A DNA stretch of 64,000 nucleotides from Breviolum minutum Mf 1.05b.01 (taxonomy: Eukaryota; Sar; Dinophyceae; Suessiales; Symbiodiniaceae), in NCBI GenBank assembly GCA_000507305.1, contig DF239540.1, positions 1 to 64,000 on the forward strand. Direction: 5' to 3'. Below the pieces are notes generated by a model. That model searched no databases and was not told the origin of the DNA. It worked only from the letters and a program-made list of their open reading frames with translations. Positions 1 to 12,313 of this stretch are shown one piece after another; positions within the stretch are counted from its first letter, which is position 1, and every line of letters begins with the position of its first letter. The position numbers were made by a program, and so were the translations under genes.

Positions 1-227
1 TCGGCGGATATGCAGTGGTATGCAGTGGTTGTTACTGCCCAGTCAGCTGACTCCCCCCACTTCCCTCAGAAACCATCATTTTTTCGTGTGGGGGCAGTGC
101 GTTATGCGGTGGTTGTTTGACTGGTTACTGGTTGTTTTCATGATCTACTGGAAGTTATCCCAAGTCACAAGCAGCAATTGATTGATACCACTAGGGCCGC
201 ATCTCATATTTTTTGCCCTTCTAGATA

Positions 228-382
228 GTGACTCCTTTCCTGCCACCTGGAGTGAGAAGGAGCGGCCGAGGTACGTGACCTTGGACAACGAATTGGATGC
301 CACAAAGAAAGAGATTGGAGTTGCTGCCCAAGCTGAAAAAAACCGTCCACTCCAATTCTTTGATTGTTGTAAGAAAAAATGA
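228..382 (+). CDS. 3'-terminal exon, unrecognised protein
   Basis: After an acceptor ending at 227 (ttctag) the sequence stays open for 51 codons and ends with TGA at 380-382. The peptide is hydrophilic, reads like a real protein (for example RPRYVTLDNELDATKKEIG) and ends in FFDCCKKK. The exon starts in phase 1, so upstream exons are expected to the left of the window. I do not recognise the family. The alternative is a chance open frame; its charged helix-like composition and clean acceptor argue against that. Confidence 0.4.
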
Positions 383-1468
383 TATACAATGGTATTGTAT
401 GAGTCAGTGTTGGATGTCATTATCCAAAAAGTGCTCGGTGAGTCGCTTTTGCCTTGGGTTGCCCTTGTCGGCTTTGAACATTGCAAGAAGCACTAGGCCA
501 CTGGGTCGTTTTCTTCAGAACCAGCTGCTGAAGCAGGCGTGCAGAGTTCGTGCTGCATATTTGGATTTTTGTTTATTTTGCTTTCAGCGCATCATCAAAC
601 CAACTAGGACAAAAAGGTGCCTGACTAATTATATAAAACATCAGCAAGAGCTTGCATCGATCGGTTATGCGCATTTGCTCCCGGCACAGAAAACTCGCCT
701 CTTTGGGCATGTAAGACTTCTTTGAAGAGTGCGTAGGCCGGCAGATGGTCCAGAACGTTATCCGAGACCAGAAGCAAAGTTCCAGCCTTAGAACAACAGA
801 TCAACAGCGTGTAGATGTGGATGTGGATTGTGGATGTGAGATGATGTGGACACATTTTGCACCACGGGGGTGGCCCTTGCTCCTCAAATCAAGTTCCCAA
901 ATTCCAAAATCGCTTGAAGTCAGGCGCTGTTAGCTGTTTGAAGGCAGTGGAGCAAGCCTTGAACGCGGACTGCGCGGGCTTTCTTGTCTGGCAATTTTGT
1001 ATTTTTTGCATGCAAACAATGTGTTTGACACGACTGCTATTTCATTCGTGTAGATGATAGATTCCTTCAACATGTGCGTGATGAGGGAAAGTAGACTTGC
1101 ACTGATCACACGATGTTTGTATTTATTTTATATATGTTTATAGTGTTTTATACAGGTTTTCCTCGAATTTATTGCAGGATGATAATCTGATAAGGGACCT
1201 AATCCCGATGAACTAAGCAGAACACGATTAAATATGTGATTCACAAAACAATCAACGGTGCAGTTTTGCAGCTTCCATAGCAGCTGGATAGAGATAGAGC
1301 AAGCCCTCTTTACTCTCCAGGTTTCCTTTTCATGCGGCCGTCATATGACTTTGTCTGAAGGACCGTGGGCCTTTGGAAGAGCTGATCGAAGTACAGCAGG
1401 CAAGCTGACACAATTGGTGTTGTTTGTCTTCCCTTCATGAATTTCTGATTGCTGATTAATATGTTCAG
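383..1468. other. Gap without supported gene
   Basis: Several short open frames exist on both strands, but none has a clean acceptor, convincing composition and a matching partner exon. I see no repeat array. It is probably intergenic or intronic. Confidence 0.4.
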
Positions 1469-3202
1469 GCACCGCGCAGTGTGAAGAGCAATGGAGGATC
1501 AACCCATCGGTCGCGACGTGTTGAGGTGTCCGATGGGGTGTGGGCTCAAAGATTTCATGCCATTTTCATGGCTCACTTGTGAAAGGAGGCATACTGTTTC
1601 GAAATGTGAAATGTTATCAATTCAATTTCGGGCAGTGGCCACAGGCAGCGGCGCAGGTTCAAATTTGGGATGTCCTTGAAGAAGCACAAGGTGACTTCGC
1701 TTGGATCATGTGTCGCAGATTGTAGGTTTTTTAAAATGTTTTTTCAATGCTTTTTTCTTCGCATAAAGTTCAAGTTCACTTGGCCAAAGGCCTGCTGGAG
1801 TCATTCAAGAACAAGAGTGCTTGAGCTTAGTCTGACCTGTCCACGAAACTGAAGCTTCTTACATGCTACTGGCTTTACGGCTTTTGCTGAGGTGTGGAAA
1901 AGCCAAAGAAAGACATGGAGACCCTGAAGCAGCTTGGTGATGAGGTCTGGGAAACTGTCAGCTGATTGGGCTGAGTTGTTTACGCTGGCCACCGGCCTAT
2001 GCGAAAATTATCGAAAATTATTAGGCCTGCAATGCCTGCAGTCATGCGGTAGTCTTCAGCTACAAATCGTCATTCTTTCTGAACACGCATGCCGCATGTG
2101 TATATAGAGGTGTGGACTCGTTATCCCTGGAGAGATGGCCAGGCCTCCCAGCAGTTGCGTGACCTTTCTGCCACCCACACTGTACAAGAAGAAAAGGCAG
2201 ACTTGCCGGAGGACTTGGCATGGGACATGAGCAACAGAGTGAACCAGATTGGGAGCTTTGGATATATGTTTGGATGGTGGGAGATGGCAAGTCCAATCCT
2301 GAATTGGAGAGAATTGGAGTCTAGCGGGGCCCTTTGATTGATAATCAAAAGCATGCAAAAACATCAGTTCGATCATTTTGAAATGTTAGCAGGAGAAGGC
2401 AAAGCCTTTGAAGAGAGACTTCGGGTGCCAGACAGTCTTCCGCCTTGGTGGCATGGCCTTTTGCTGAGGTTTTGACGGTGACCTGATTCAGACTGATACG
2501 TTGTGATAGTGACGTGCTACTTGTAAGTTCCCAGGCTTGGCATGCTAATCCTGCGATGCAGAAGTTGCACTTCGGCAGCATGTAGCTTCCCACGGCGCAA
2601 TAGGTTAAACATAATTAAACATCATGCTTAAACAGATCTTGACCCTCAAAGTTCAAAAGCAACAGCGCAACCACACAGCAGTTTCAAGGCTTGAAGATCT
2701 AACCAAGGCAGGCTGCTTCTGATTCTGCAAGCATGGATGCAGCCAATGCAAAAGTAATCCACATCGGACATGATGGGACGTTATAAGCATACATTGCACA
2801 GATGGAGGTCACATCTCAAGGGGGATCCAGCCTTGAAGCTTCCAACCTCGACAAGTTGGAGGTTGAGGCAGTTTGGGCAAGGGACAGAAAAAGTGTGGAA
2901 AAGTGGTGCTAGTGCCAACTTGCCAACATTACTTTTTCAATGCTGTTTCATGCGCATTTCACAGTCTTACTTCTATGTCATTCTGAAGAATAGTGCCGAT
3001 GTTGCAGCAAGCCAGCATTTCTGTTTGTATGTGAGACCCAAAAAAACGCTGACAATGCGCGAACCTTTGCCAGGTCAACGAAGTTGTCAGTCATTGGCGC
3101 AAAGAGTTCGTTGGAAAACGCAGGGACGCTAGCATCACTCGAAGTCGGAGCCGAAGTCAGGAGCTCGAGAGAACAATGAAGATGCAAGGTGAAGATGCAT
3201 GA
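1469..3202 (+). CDS. Multi-exon unrecognised protein with C-terminal RS-like tail
   Basis: Proposed exons are 1469-about 1547, 1657-1690, 1769-1816, 1892-1944, 2110-2286, 2368-about 2456, an uncertain one near 2570-2608, 2636-2707, 2802-2882 and 3074-3202 (TGA 3200-3202). Between 1657 and 2368 each intron keeps phase, with GT donors at 1691, 1817 and 1945 and GC at 2287; the last introns use GC (2708) and GA (2883). The peptide is charged and helical with coiled-coil-like stretches (SNLDKLEVEAVWAR) and ends with a short Ser/Arg tract (TRSRSRSQ) as in small nuclear or RNA-binding proteins, though no RRM is visible. The donor at 1945 and acceptor at 2110 carry a near-identical GAGGTnTGG, a dinoflagellate-type intron-end repeat. 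The start lies upstream and is unidentified. Function unknown; individual joins near 2456-2636 are ambiguous because two frames look plausible. Confidence 0.5.
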
Positions 3203-3312
3203 AGCATTTGAGAAGGGTTTTTGTTCTCATGTGAGCAACCGCCTTTATTTGGAAAAGAAAGGAATAGCTTTTGGATGGAAACTTTTTTTTTCAAATCCAC
3301 CGTGCCCATGGG

Positions 3313-3970
3313 AACGAGGTAGGGGGTAACCCAAAAACGAGGTAGTAAGTAACAACATGTCAGTGATTTGGACTTTTGAGAGGGTTGATGCTGCTTTGCA
3401 CTTTTTAGTTTGGCTCGCTTTGTTGACTCTAGTCTAGTCATGTGGACTCTAGTCTAGTTGGCACGTTTTTATTCATGATGCCCTGAAAAAAACGAGGTCT
3501 GAAACGAGGTCAAAACGAGGTCCAAAACCTCCACACACAGCTTCCCGGTGACCATCCCTTCAGCTACGTAGTCCGTCTTTTATCATTTCTGAGATGGCGT
3601 TTCAGTTTCTTCGCCAACGAGGAGTAGTACTGGAGTAGTACTTTGTAGTACAGAGTAGTACTGGAGTAGTTCTTTGCAGTACAGAGTAGTACTGGGGTAG
3701 TACTTTGTAGTACAGATTAGTGCTGGGGTAGTACTTTGTAGTACTTTGTAGTGCTGGAGTAGTACTTTGTAGTACAGAGTAGTACTGGGGTAATACTTTG
3801 TAGTACAGAGTAGTGCTGGGGTAATACTTTGTAGTACAGAGGTTTCTTAACATAAGGGTCATCTATCCCCATACATGTCTCGAGTATTGAGAAAAAAGAC
3901 CAGCGCTGGAAAACGAGGTCACCATTTTTCCAAGAACATGCTTCAAGACTAAAAGTTAATTGAACGAGGT
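3313..3970. repeat. Dispersed AACGAGGT motif, seven copies
   Basis: The octamer AACGAGGT occurs at 3313, 3336, 3491, 3503, 3514, 3912 and 3963. Two copies (3313 and 3963) share a longer context, AACGAGGTAGGGnGTAACCC, and flank the tandem array at about 3626-3846. No open frame explains it. Confidence 0.75.
3626..3846. repeat. 31-bp tandem repeat with internal palindrome, about seven units
   Basis: The unit is about 31 bp, built around TAGTACTTTGTAGTAC followed by AGAGTAGTACTGG(A/G)G. Copies differ by one to three bases and one unit is partly duplicated near 3730-3760. The TAGTAC/GTAC cores are self-complementary, so units could form hairpins. The minus strand is open through the array, but this follows from the repeat and is not a gene. 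Confidence 0.85.
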
Positions 3971-4599
3971 AGGGAGTAACCCAAACAAATGCGGCCTTTC
4001 AAATTATGATAAATGAAAGCCGTCGCTCATGTGTTGTATCTTTCATTTTTGTCGGTTATTGCCGTATACTTTGGTTCTGTTTGGTAGTTTATTGGTAGCA
4101 GAAGCGCAAACACATGCAAATCTCGTGGCAACAATTCTATTAACGACAGCCATGCAGCTAGCATTTCTTATTTTTACTCAGCGCCCTTCGAGGTCAAAGC
4201 CGTTTGATGGAAGTGCCAAGCCCAGCATCCCCGCCATAGATTGACCTTGCATATCCTTGACTTGTAACTTGTAACATCTTGTAACCAGTGTATGCGCTTG
4301 GACGTTGTGTTTTTAACGTCGGATGTTGCCAGGCAACTGCTCCCCCAACTGCACCACCTGCACCGCCGGCACCACCAACCATGTGGCCCGGTAGCAACCA
4401 AGCTGATTTTCTCTATCAGACTCTATTGACATAGTTCATGAATGTTCATGATAGGAAATAGATATTGAAAGATATTGGAAGGGAATATCTTCAAACTTGA
4501 CCAGAAAGGTTTGCATGTCTATCAGGATGTACCAATTTGTTGGTCCTGTGTTTGCTCTTTGGTTGTTGATGTATGTTTTAGAACTTGGCGCAATCCAAG

Positions 4600-4921
4600 G
4601 CTTGAAGCAGACTTGGTTGCGCAAGCAGCCAAAAAGAAGGAAGTGGAAGCAGCCGCTAAACCGCCATCTTTGGGAACGATCAAGCGTGATGAGGCTAACA
4701 ACATGCACGCATTCCATAAGAAATGTAATTTAGTCAGAGGCATCGACAACTTGAAATAGCTTCTAAAATTTTTGATTCTAAACGCCTCAACTATGCACAT
4801 TTAGCATCGTTTAGCATCATTGCTGCATCTGGGAAGTGTGGAAAAGAACGAAGATGAAGAGTGCAGTGAACAATGCCAATGTTGCAGGTGAAGGTAGAAA
4901 CGGAGACCATCGGCTTTCAAA
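4600..4921 (+). CDS. Candidate exons of an unrecognised charged protein
   Basis: An exon starting after an AG at 4600 or 4607 reads as a charged, Ala/Lys-rich peptide (AQAAKKKEVEAAAKPPSLG) and runs to about 4725. A second candidate follows the acceptor at 4887 (gttgcag) and reads VKVETETIGFQ before closing. Their phases were not matched with confidence, and neither start nor stop exon was found. Treat as one gene fragment of unknown function. Confidence 0.3.
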
Positions 4922-5339
4922 GTTCTCAGCGGTTGCCTCATTTTGCCTCACCAAGTGTCATGGGGCCCGCGTTTCTTTTGAGATTTGATTCTGTATCAGA
5001 TTTGATGCATGTCATCTCTTGAAGGATTCATATTCCTTGTTTTAGTTGGTGCCTTGAAAAAGATAGAGACCTGGAACAAGCTGAACTGCTTGCTTGCATG
5101 CCCCACTCTCCCTGCGGTGCAAGGTTCGAAGAGAGCAAGCCTGCACCCCGTGTGCAGGAGGCCTGTTCCGACAAGCTGAGATTGGGCATGTGGTTATTCG
5201 ATTGTAGTGGACTGTATATGACTGTATGGTAATATATGTTCCCATGCTCTGTTTTTGAATGTTATGCGATGCGTTTGTTTATATGCATATGACTCAGATG
5301 TTTCTGCTTCCATAAAGCCCCTTTGGCTCTGACTAATGG

Positions 5340-6060
5340 CTTGTTGCAAGGGTGATCCTGTTGCTGTTGTTGCTCATAATTTTTCTTTTTGTCCTTTGTT
5401 CGCATTTTTTCGTGAGGCTTCAGGCTTCAGTATGCTTCTCCATGTTGGTAAGTACCAACGTTTGCAGCGGTCTTTGCTTGCTCCTTCTCTGTGGTCGAAT
5501 CCCTTTTTTGGTGGATGTTCCTGTTGCTTTGGGGTCTTCCTTTGCGTTGGAAGGTGCTGTTGATCAACTTGAGCAGCGAGTGCCCTCTCCAGCACGTCGC
5601 TGGGCTCGTCCTCCCCTTCCGTTGCCTTCCCTTTATTGCCCAGCCCAGCCTTTGCTTTTTGTTTCTGCGGCCTCTTCCTGATACAATCATCTCTCTCATG
5701 CTTGCTCTTTGTCTTCTAGCTCATCCTCGTACACTGGGATTCAGTCTCGGTTTTGCTTCCCCGTCCCTGATGGGTCTGTAGGGAGAGTCTTTTCTCTTTT
5801 GTTGTGGGTATTTGGATGTCGTTTGAATGGTTTCTCCATGTTTCTCCTCTCTGCCTGCCTTCTGACCACTTGGTTGATTCGGTGCACTTCCTCCAGGGCT
5901 CCGCGGCTTCCCCCTGTCTTTTCATCATCTCCTTGTGAACTTTTTCATCGGGGACCATTTTTTCTTGTTCGTTCTTCCCTGCTTTTGGTACTGTGACCCG
6001 TGTTTCATCGTTTGTCTTTTTTCCTCACAACACAGATTTTTGGATGCTTGCTGACAGTTT
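5340..6060. other. Pyrimidine-rich (T-rich) plus-strand tract
   Basis: For about 700 bases the plus strand is dominated by T and C, with long T runs and few purine blocks. Open frames on both strands here look like by-products of this skew: the minus strand gives Arg/Lys/Gln-rich and the plus strand Phe/Leu/Ser-rich peptides. No convincing exon was seen. Confidence 0.5.
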
Positions 6061-7996
6061 CTCCTACCAAGGATATTGATCACACTTTTGTTCCATACTC
6101 ATGATCAGAAAGCTGTTACTGTAGATCTTATGATCTTGTTGGGTTTGTAATGTATACTAAATACGTAGAAATATTTGATACTTGGACAATCTGGATATGT
6201 ATTCTTGTTATTTCGTTTTTTTGTTCCCAGCAACTTTGCAAACATGTGGATGTTCGTGCCGCAGCAGTTGTTATTATACTTTTCGAGTCTCTGATTCCGG
6301 TTCTGATTGTTTTCCTCAAATGCCTCATGATACGAGGGTACACCGTGGTACTCTAATTTGGACAACCCCCAATTGTTTGCAAGGGATCCTTGTCTTTTGC
6401 TTTGTCTTTTTCTTCCCTCTTGCCATGTATTGCCACCCTCCTCTTCCCACGCTGGTGCTCATGTTGGCCAATAATGATCATTCATCTATTTACTTGTTTG
6501 ACAATCATCATATTTCCGTAGAGGAACCAGGATAGTAGTTGTACATTGTGCCAAAATTTGCCCAAAAAAACATTCATTGTTGCGTATAGAATGCAATTAG
6601 TCGATGCATGCCACAATATATCAAGTTTTATTTGGATTTTTACTAGTGACATCCCATACTGTGTAGGTTGACTCTTGCAGTCTTTTAGGCCTCGAGTTTC
6701 TGCATTGTTCATGCGCCGTATCCGCAGAACAACATGCATTTCAGTTTTTTGTTGAATGTTTTGAAGGAAATTTTCAAAAGGTTTTGGAAATCCGTGAATG
6801 CATATAGCGAATGCATTTGTGAGCAGTGTAGATATATATATATATGCTGTGAGGACGTCATAAAATTTGACTACAGTAAGTTTCACTATGTTTCATTACT
6901 GGAAACCATATAATTACTCTAAAACTTCACAAGGCTTCAGGGTACATGGTTGATTGACATGATGGTGATTCTTGAGTCTCCTGCGGATGCAGGTGCGAAG
7001 CCAGCACGTTCCACTGCTCGCTGCCTCAGTTCATCAAAATCCCACGATAAGTGTCCAATCAAGTGAGTAATCAAGTGCCAATTTTGGCCTTTGACTACGA
7101 ACCCACCTCAATGATGATTGCTTGTAATGTGTTAAAATCCCTACTGTAAATGATATACAGTATATAGTATTTACAAAAATTAAAAAATGAGAAGTCATGG
7201 GAGCTATGATATTTGCATCCCAAGCAACTTGAAGCAAGGCCGCCTTCAGTGGAATCAGCTGTGAGGGTCTCAGACCGCTGGTGGACATTCGCTCTTTTGC
7301 TTTTTGAAGTCAAAATAATGAGATGTGAAACCGTTCGCAGTAGACAGTTCTCCCATGTTTTAGTTTGCAATGGGTCATGTTTGGGTGGTTGAAGTTTGAG
7401 GCACCAGCTGATAGCAGGAGGGGTTTGTCTCTATGCATGCCACACAAAGTGCTTGGCAGACTTGACGAGTGCTGTAAGTTCAAGTTGTGAAGTTGTGAAG
7501 TCCTTTGATTCAGTACTTGCCCTGCCTCAGCATGCTTTAGCCATGCATGGAAGATCTATTGAAATAATACACATGTGATGCACGTGTAGCAAGTTATGAA
7601 TAGATGCGGAGACTGAGGAGGCATGAAACATTTCCAAATCAAGCGATTCAGCAAACTCTTTGGGCAACTTAGAACCTCAAGTGACGTACCATGAGCATTC
7701 TGACCAGTATCAGGGATGAGCAGGATGACATCCAATGAAGAGAAACGGCTCGTAGTACCCGTGCAGCGGCAGCAAATGAACATCAGGAGTCCTGAGCAAA
7801 CCGGTGTAAGGGCACCTTCCCCTGGAAACCTTTCTGCCAGGCAGGTTGTACAGTCCTGCTTGATTCTTTAAATTCTTCCCTGCTGTCCCTGCTGTTCATT
7901 TATTTGCTCTTTACTCATGATTTGTGAGTATGTTTCATGCCCGTTTCGGGCCCCTTTGTCCTATCAAGCAGGCGTGTCCATGCAGAAAGCCGCAGA
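6061..7996. other. Gap without supported gene
   Basis: AT-rich sequence with a short TA run near 6834-6844. No exon with clean boundaries and protein-like composition was identified on either strand. Confidence 0.4.
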
Positions 7997-8609
7997 ATGT
8001 CAAATGCAAGCGCCAACAGCGACTACGAGGAGGCTGTTGCCATTTCGGGATTTATCTACACCGCAGAGAATCTGCTTAGAGTGTACTCAGGATCAAACAA
8101 CAAGCAGGCAGAGGAGGTTGGATCAGTTGCACGGTCACGTAGTACGCTGACGTGCTCTCCGCGAAGCCACGGAGCCTTTTAGATCCTGTTAGAGTTTTTT
8201 TAGCCTCTGTGTCACTGGAATCTTTATTAGATTTAGAAAATCTAGCAGCTTATCAATGCTTACCATGATTTAGCATTGATTTAGCATGCAGCATACTGCC
8301 TCTCTTCATCCTTGTTCCAATTTCACTCTGGAAGGCGGCGTAGTTCCAGTCGGGATGGCCGAGTCGATTCAGGCTCGGCAAGGGGCGGTGCAATTGTTGC
8401 GTTGCAAGTTGCCATGTAAATTTCTTTGCAGGTGTTGACAACAGCCATTCTTGGCAACATGCCCCTGAGCAGCAAGCTGTCAAGGAGAGCAAGCGCCACA
8501 AGATGCTTGTGGGATTTTGTCCGTGTAGTGCTCGTGTCAGTCGCAATGCATCTCAGTCTCACAGACTTCATGACTCAACAATACTCAGCAATGGCCCAAT
8601 GCCATTCTA
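7997..8609 (+). CDS. Candidate multi-exon gene, unrecognised
   Basis: Three candidate exons: one beginning at ATG 7997 (MSNASANSDYEEAVAISG) to about 8110, 8292-8387 and 8432-8609. The last two join in phase: the GT donor at 8388 splits a Gly codon completed by GT at 8432, linking an Arg/Ser-rich segment (SGRRRSSSRDGR) to a helical charged segment (APEQQAVKESKRHK). The stop is near 8607-8609 unless a further intron intervenes. The first exon's donor is unresolved. No domain recognised; an RNA-related role is only suggested by the Ser/Arg tract. Confidence 0.4.
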
Positions 8610-10196
8610 GTAAATTAGTAGCCGAGATGCCGGTAAAAGTCAGCTGAGGGTACCACTTGCTTCCTTGACAGCAGCTGATTATGTTATGTGACTTGGTGTT
8701 TTCGTGGTTCGTGTTATCATGGTTCGACCCTAGGAGTTTAACATTGCAAACCTCGTTTTGCACTAGGTATTGGCAAAACATCTTCAGAATCTTCAGACCA
8801 TTCATGATCTACAGTCTCTCAACAGGTGGTCCCAAATAATTTGCTCCAAATGAACGATGCCAGACATGAGAACATGCGAATTTAGCAGATCTACTGTAGT
8901 GATGGATAGTGATGGCTTCAAAGGGGGTGTGAAACAGTGTGAAACAGATCGACATTTTGCAAAGGCAACTTGGTCCATGTTTGGCTGCACGCTGTGTTTG
9001 TGGTAGTTTTCTATAGCACTAGCCATCACTAGCCGCTATCGTGCAGGAAACGCAGCCAGCGATGCCTCGACCAGAGGTGGGTCGGTCTGTGAAATCATTT
9101 GTCAATCTGCATGTATTTTTTGGATTTCTGTTTGTTTTCTTGCCTTTGCCGGACGAGAGAGATGGCATATGCCCGTACTGGTACTGTATCATATTATGCA
9201 TATTATGCTGTTCCAGAATTGTATTCAAAACACCTTGCCAAATGAAACCAATCAGAACAAATGTGGATGAGCCTATGCGGTCACTTCTTCACCTCCTTCC
9301 TGTGCACTCCAACCTTGAATGATGGAGAGTCAAACCCTCCAAAACCCCAAAACCATGCAAGCCTTTCAAAGTGCGTGAAGTAAAGTGTTGAAAAGTTGAA
9401 ATTATCTCCATGGTTTTGCGTGTCAAGTCACTGTCACTGCCATGTCACTGGCCGATCTAGCAAACGAATTGCCCTTGTTTTAAATGTCAGGCAGAACAAA
9501 ACGAGCTTCTGGCACAGCTTGAGCAGACGTAGCCTCAGTTTCCTCACATCATCTCACATTTTTCCTTTCAAGTTTCAGACCATAAATCAAATCAGTGCAA
9601 TTTGAGCCCTCTCATCATTGTGCCGAGGATGAAAAGCCCTGGCTTCTTGGTAGCACTGGTTTTCTCAATTTTGCTCGTGTTGCATCTTGTCGACTCGACT
9701 GCCTGCTGTCTTGAACTTGAAGCAAGGGGATTGTGTTGACTTAGTGACAATCCTTGTTGTTCTATGTTGTTCTCAGGAAGCCAAGCTGCCGGTTTGCATT
9801 CGGAGGATCGCCGTGATTCTAAGGCTAGTTTGGCTAATTGCTAGTGGATGCTAGTGATATCATCTTGAGAAACTTAGACAACTTGACAAGCACAACTGTT
9901 TGACCTGTGGAACTGGCTTGTCAGTAGCTCACTGCAAGTCCGAAAATGGCATTGCTTTTCCCACGGGCGACTTAGCATGTTTCCTTTCACCTCCTTTGAT
10001 TGCTGCGGCACAGACCTTGGCCCGACCATCATCGGCAACGAGCAAGCGTGGAGGCCAGAGAATGCTGCAGATTGACAGTTCCTGCTACTTGCATGTCACT
10101 TTGTGGGGCCTTGATGCAATCTTTGCAAAATGAAGAAAAATGAAGTTTGAAGCAAAATGATGCAAACATGTGGCATGTTGGGTTAAAGTATTGCAG
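8610..10196. other. Gap with only weak exon candidates
   Basis: A short exon-like stretch follows an acceptor at about 9045 (ETQPAMPRPE) and another at about 10015 (TLARPSSATSKRGG), the latter perhaps belonging with the exon at 10197. Neither is long enough to claim alone. Confidence 0.3.
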
Positions 10197-10358
10197 TCTC
10201 CACACTTGGATATGCTGGAATGCTCCGAATTGTCAGGGCCTGGTGATGGCAGTCTGCTGGTGCCACCTGCGGGTGAGGCAGCATCACGGTTCGGATCTCA
10301 GTTGGAAAGTTTCAAGCAAGAACACATTCAAGACTACTCAAGAGTAGCTAGCAGCTAG
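10197..10358 (+). CDS. 3'-terminal exon, unrecognised protein
   Basis: Follows an acceptor ending at 10196 (attgcag), is open in phase 0 for 53 codons and ends with TAG 10356-10358. The peptide is acidic then amphipathic, with GSQLESFKQEHIQDYSR near its end. Composition is protein-like and no other frame is open. Upstream exons may include the candidate near 10015-10072. Confidence 0.5.
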   Translation, partial: SPHLDMLECSELSGPGDGSLLVPPAGEAASRFGSQLESFKQEHIQDYSRVASS

Positions 10359-11276
10359 CAGATGATATACTGTAACTGATACAGCAGTCGATGCTAGATA
10401 AGTGATGATACGTGATAATTGACAGTGAGTATATCAACAACAGTGCAGCTGAAATGGATGTAAAAGGCATGACGCCAGGCTTTGGCAAAACCAAGCTCGT
10501 GCCCATATAGCTATAGGTCGCTACAGAGATCTACAGAGTATAGTGGTTTGTTATGACGGGCAAAGCCAAGAGGCCAAGAATGCCTTGGGGGTTCAAGAGC
10601 CAAGAGTGCAATCGACCTGATCAAGGTCTGCAAGCCCATCGTCGGCTGGAAGTTCTCCATCTCCAGGTGGGGTGCGAGATTCGCACGTTAAAAGTCTGAG
10701 AGTTGGTTCCAATTTTTGTTCAAATTGTACGTACTTTCGTTAATGTAAGGTCTTTAATTTTCCTGAGGAGTGCGTAGAGCTGTGTAACGTGGCATTTGGA
10801 TGCATTTAGCGTCTTGAATTCTTGGGATAGCAGAACCTGTCGATTGGAAGATAAATCCAGAATTCAACAGAGTACTGTGTTTACTTGGGTGACTGCTAAG
10901 CGGCAAGTAGGTTTCATGCTCGTAGCAGTTGTACCATTGCAGCATTTGGCAGCTGTTTATTGCAACCCCTCACGCCTCATGTTTTTCCTTTTCAAGTTCA
11001 TCCTTGCAACATTTTGTAATGCATGGAGCGCCGGAGGCCATGCTCCTCGCAGGTTGGATCCACTAGTGAGGCAGTGCAAAAGTAGGAATCTGCACCTGTT
11101 TGCATGCATTTGAGATAGCGTGTGAATTGCACCAAGTAGATCCAAGTAGAACAAATGAGATCAAATGAGCAAGCAGAGAGAAACGCAAGAGTCTCCTTTT
11201 GTTTTCGGTTTCCAAGCGTGCAAGGCCTCGTGGGCCCCCGTTGCCATCTGCTGGACGCTTGCTTTTGGCTTCGCAG
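10359..11276. other. Gap without supported gene
   Basis: No clear exon. A very short possible terminal exon (VGSTSEAVQK, stop near 11085) follows an acceptor at about 11050. Confidence 0.3.
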
Positions 11277-11327
11277 CAGGAGAAGTCCTTCGAAAGTCTG
11301 AAAGGTCATGCAGCAGAAGTACAATAA
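11277..11327 (+). CDS. Short possible 3'-terminal exon
   Basis: After an acceptor ending at 11276 (ttcgcag) sixteen codons read QEKSFESLKGHAAEVQ and end in TAA. Composition is protein-like, but the exon is too short to be certain and no partner exon was fixed. Confidence 0.3.
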   Translation, partial: QEKSFESLKGHAAEVQ

Positions 11328-12231
11328 AGATCCATGACAAAGGGTGACGCGAAGGTATGCTTAGTTAGATAGTCTTAAAAGATCTAAAAGGAAAAAAGGA
11401 TAAGAAAAGAGGATACGAAACGAAAGCAAAAGAATTGAGTGAGCAGAAAGCCCCTCGAAGGATGCAGCAGAGTCTGCAAAGACATCGCCACGATCTGGTG
11501 TTTAGATCTTCATGGGTATTCCTGACTGTTGACTTTGGGTGATGCAGCGACGCAGGCCGCTTTGTTGTGTTTCCATGTGTTTCCCTGCTTCAAAGCGGAC
11601 TAGTGTAGCCCCTTGAAGTGCCACAGATTGCATTGGTGTTTCAACATGTTCCACTCAAATCGGTTTGGTCTGTTTTGGACGTGAATGGAACAAAACTCAA
11701 GAGTAAGGATGGATAGGAAGGATATGAGAGGTGCAAGAAATAAAGACTCAACGAGACATTTGCAGAGAAAATCGAAGGCTTTGAGTTTGATACGCCAGGG
11801 CTACTGCCATCAGGATGTTTGCTCCTGACACTGTGAGCGCAATTCTAGACCCTGTGACACGCGGCTAGATATCTTAGTTGAGCAGGGAGCCAACCACTCT
11901 TTGCAACTCATAACTGTGATGTACTTGCTTTATTGCACGTGTGTCGGGTGCATGCTTGGAAAAAGTCTTACAGTAAGAGATTGAGTAAAATATCATTATA
12001 TTTGCAGTACCGTCGGCTAGAGTAGCTCAGATTAGCAGTATGAGTAGAGACGCAACACTATGCTTTCCATTTTCCTTACAGCCCTGGAGTGCTTCCTGTC
12101 GCTACAAGCGCTGGTTGCGAGCAGGTGCTGTTCTTGCACCCTATTTCCATTTGCTGGAAGATGCCATTCTCGGGTCCATGCGACGAGTGCATGCTCGTGG
12201 TATGGTGTCAACGGGCCTCCACACGCCCTAG

Positions 12232-12313
12232 GTGTGTGGAGGTGGAGCTGTCAGCAGCTCAAGCACTCAGGTGCATCAGTTCCCACATGAAGGCAGGATG
12301 TAGGCCGAGATGA
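12232..12313 (+). CDS. Possible 3'-terminal exon
   Basis: Begins after an AG at 12231, phase 2, reading CVEVELSAAQALRC and ending with TGA at 12311-12313. The same frame is open upstream, so the exon could begin earlier. A further candidate exon (EASKPLWLRRSTYETA) lies at 12942-12989. Unrecognised. Confidence 0.3.
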
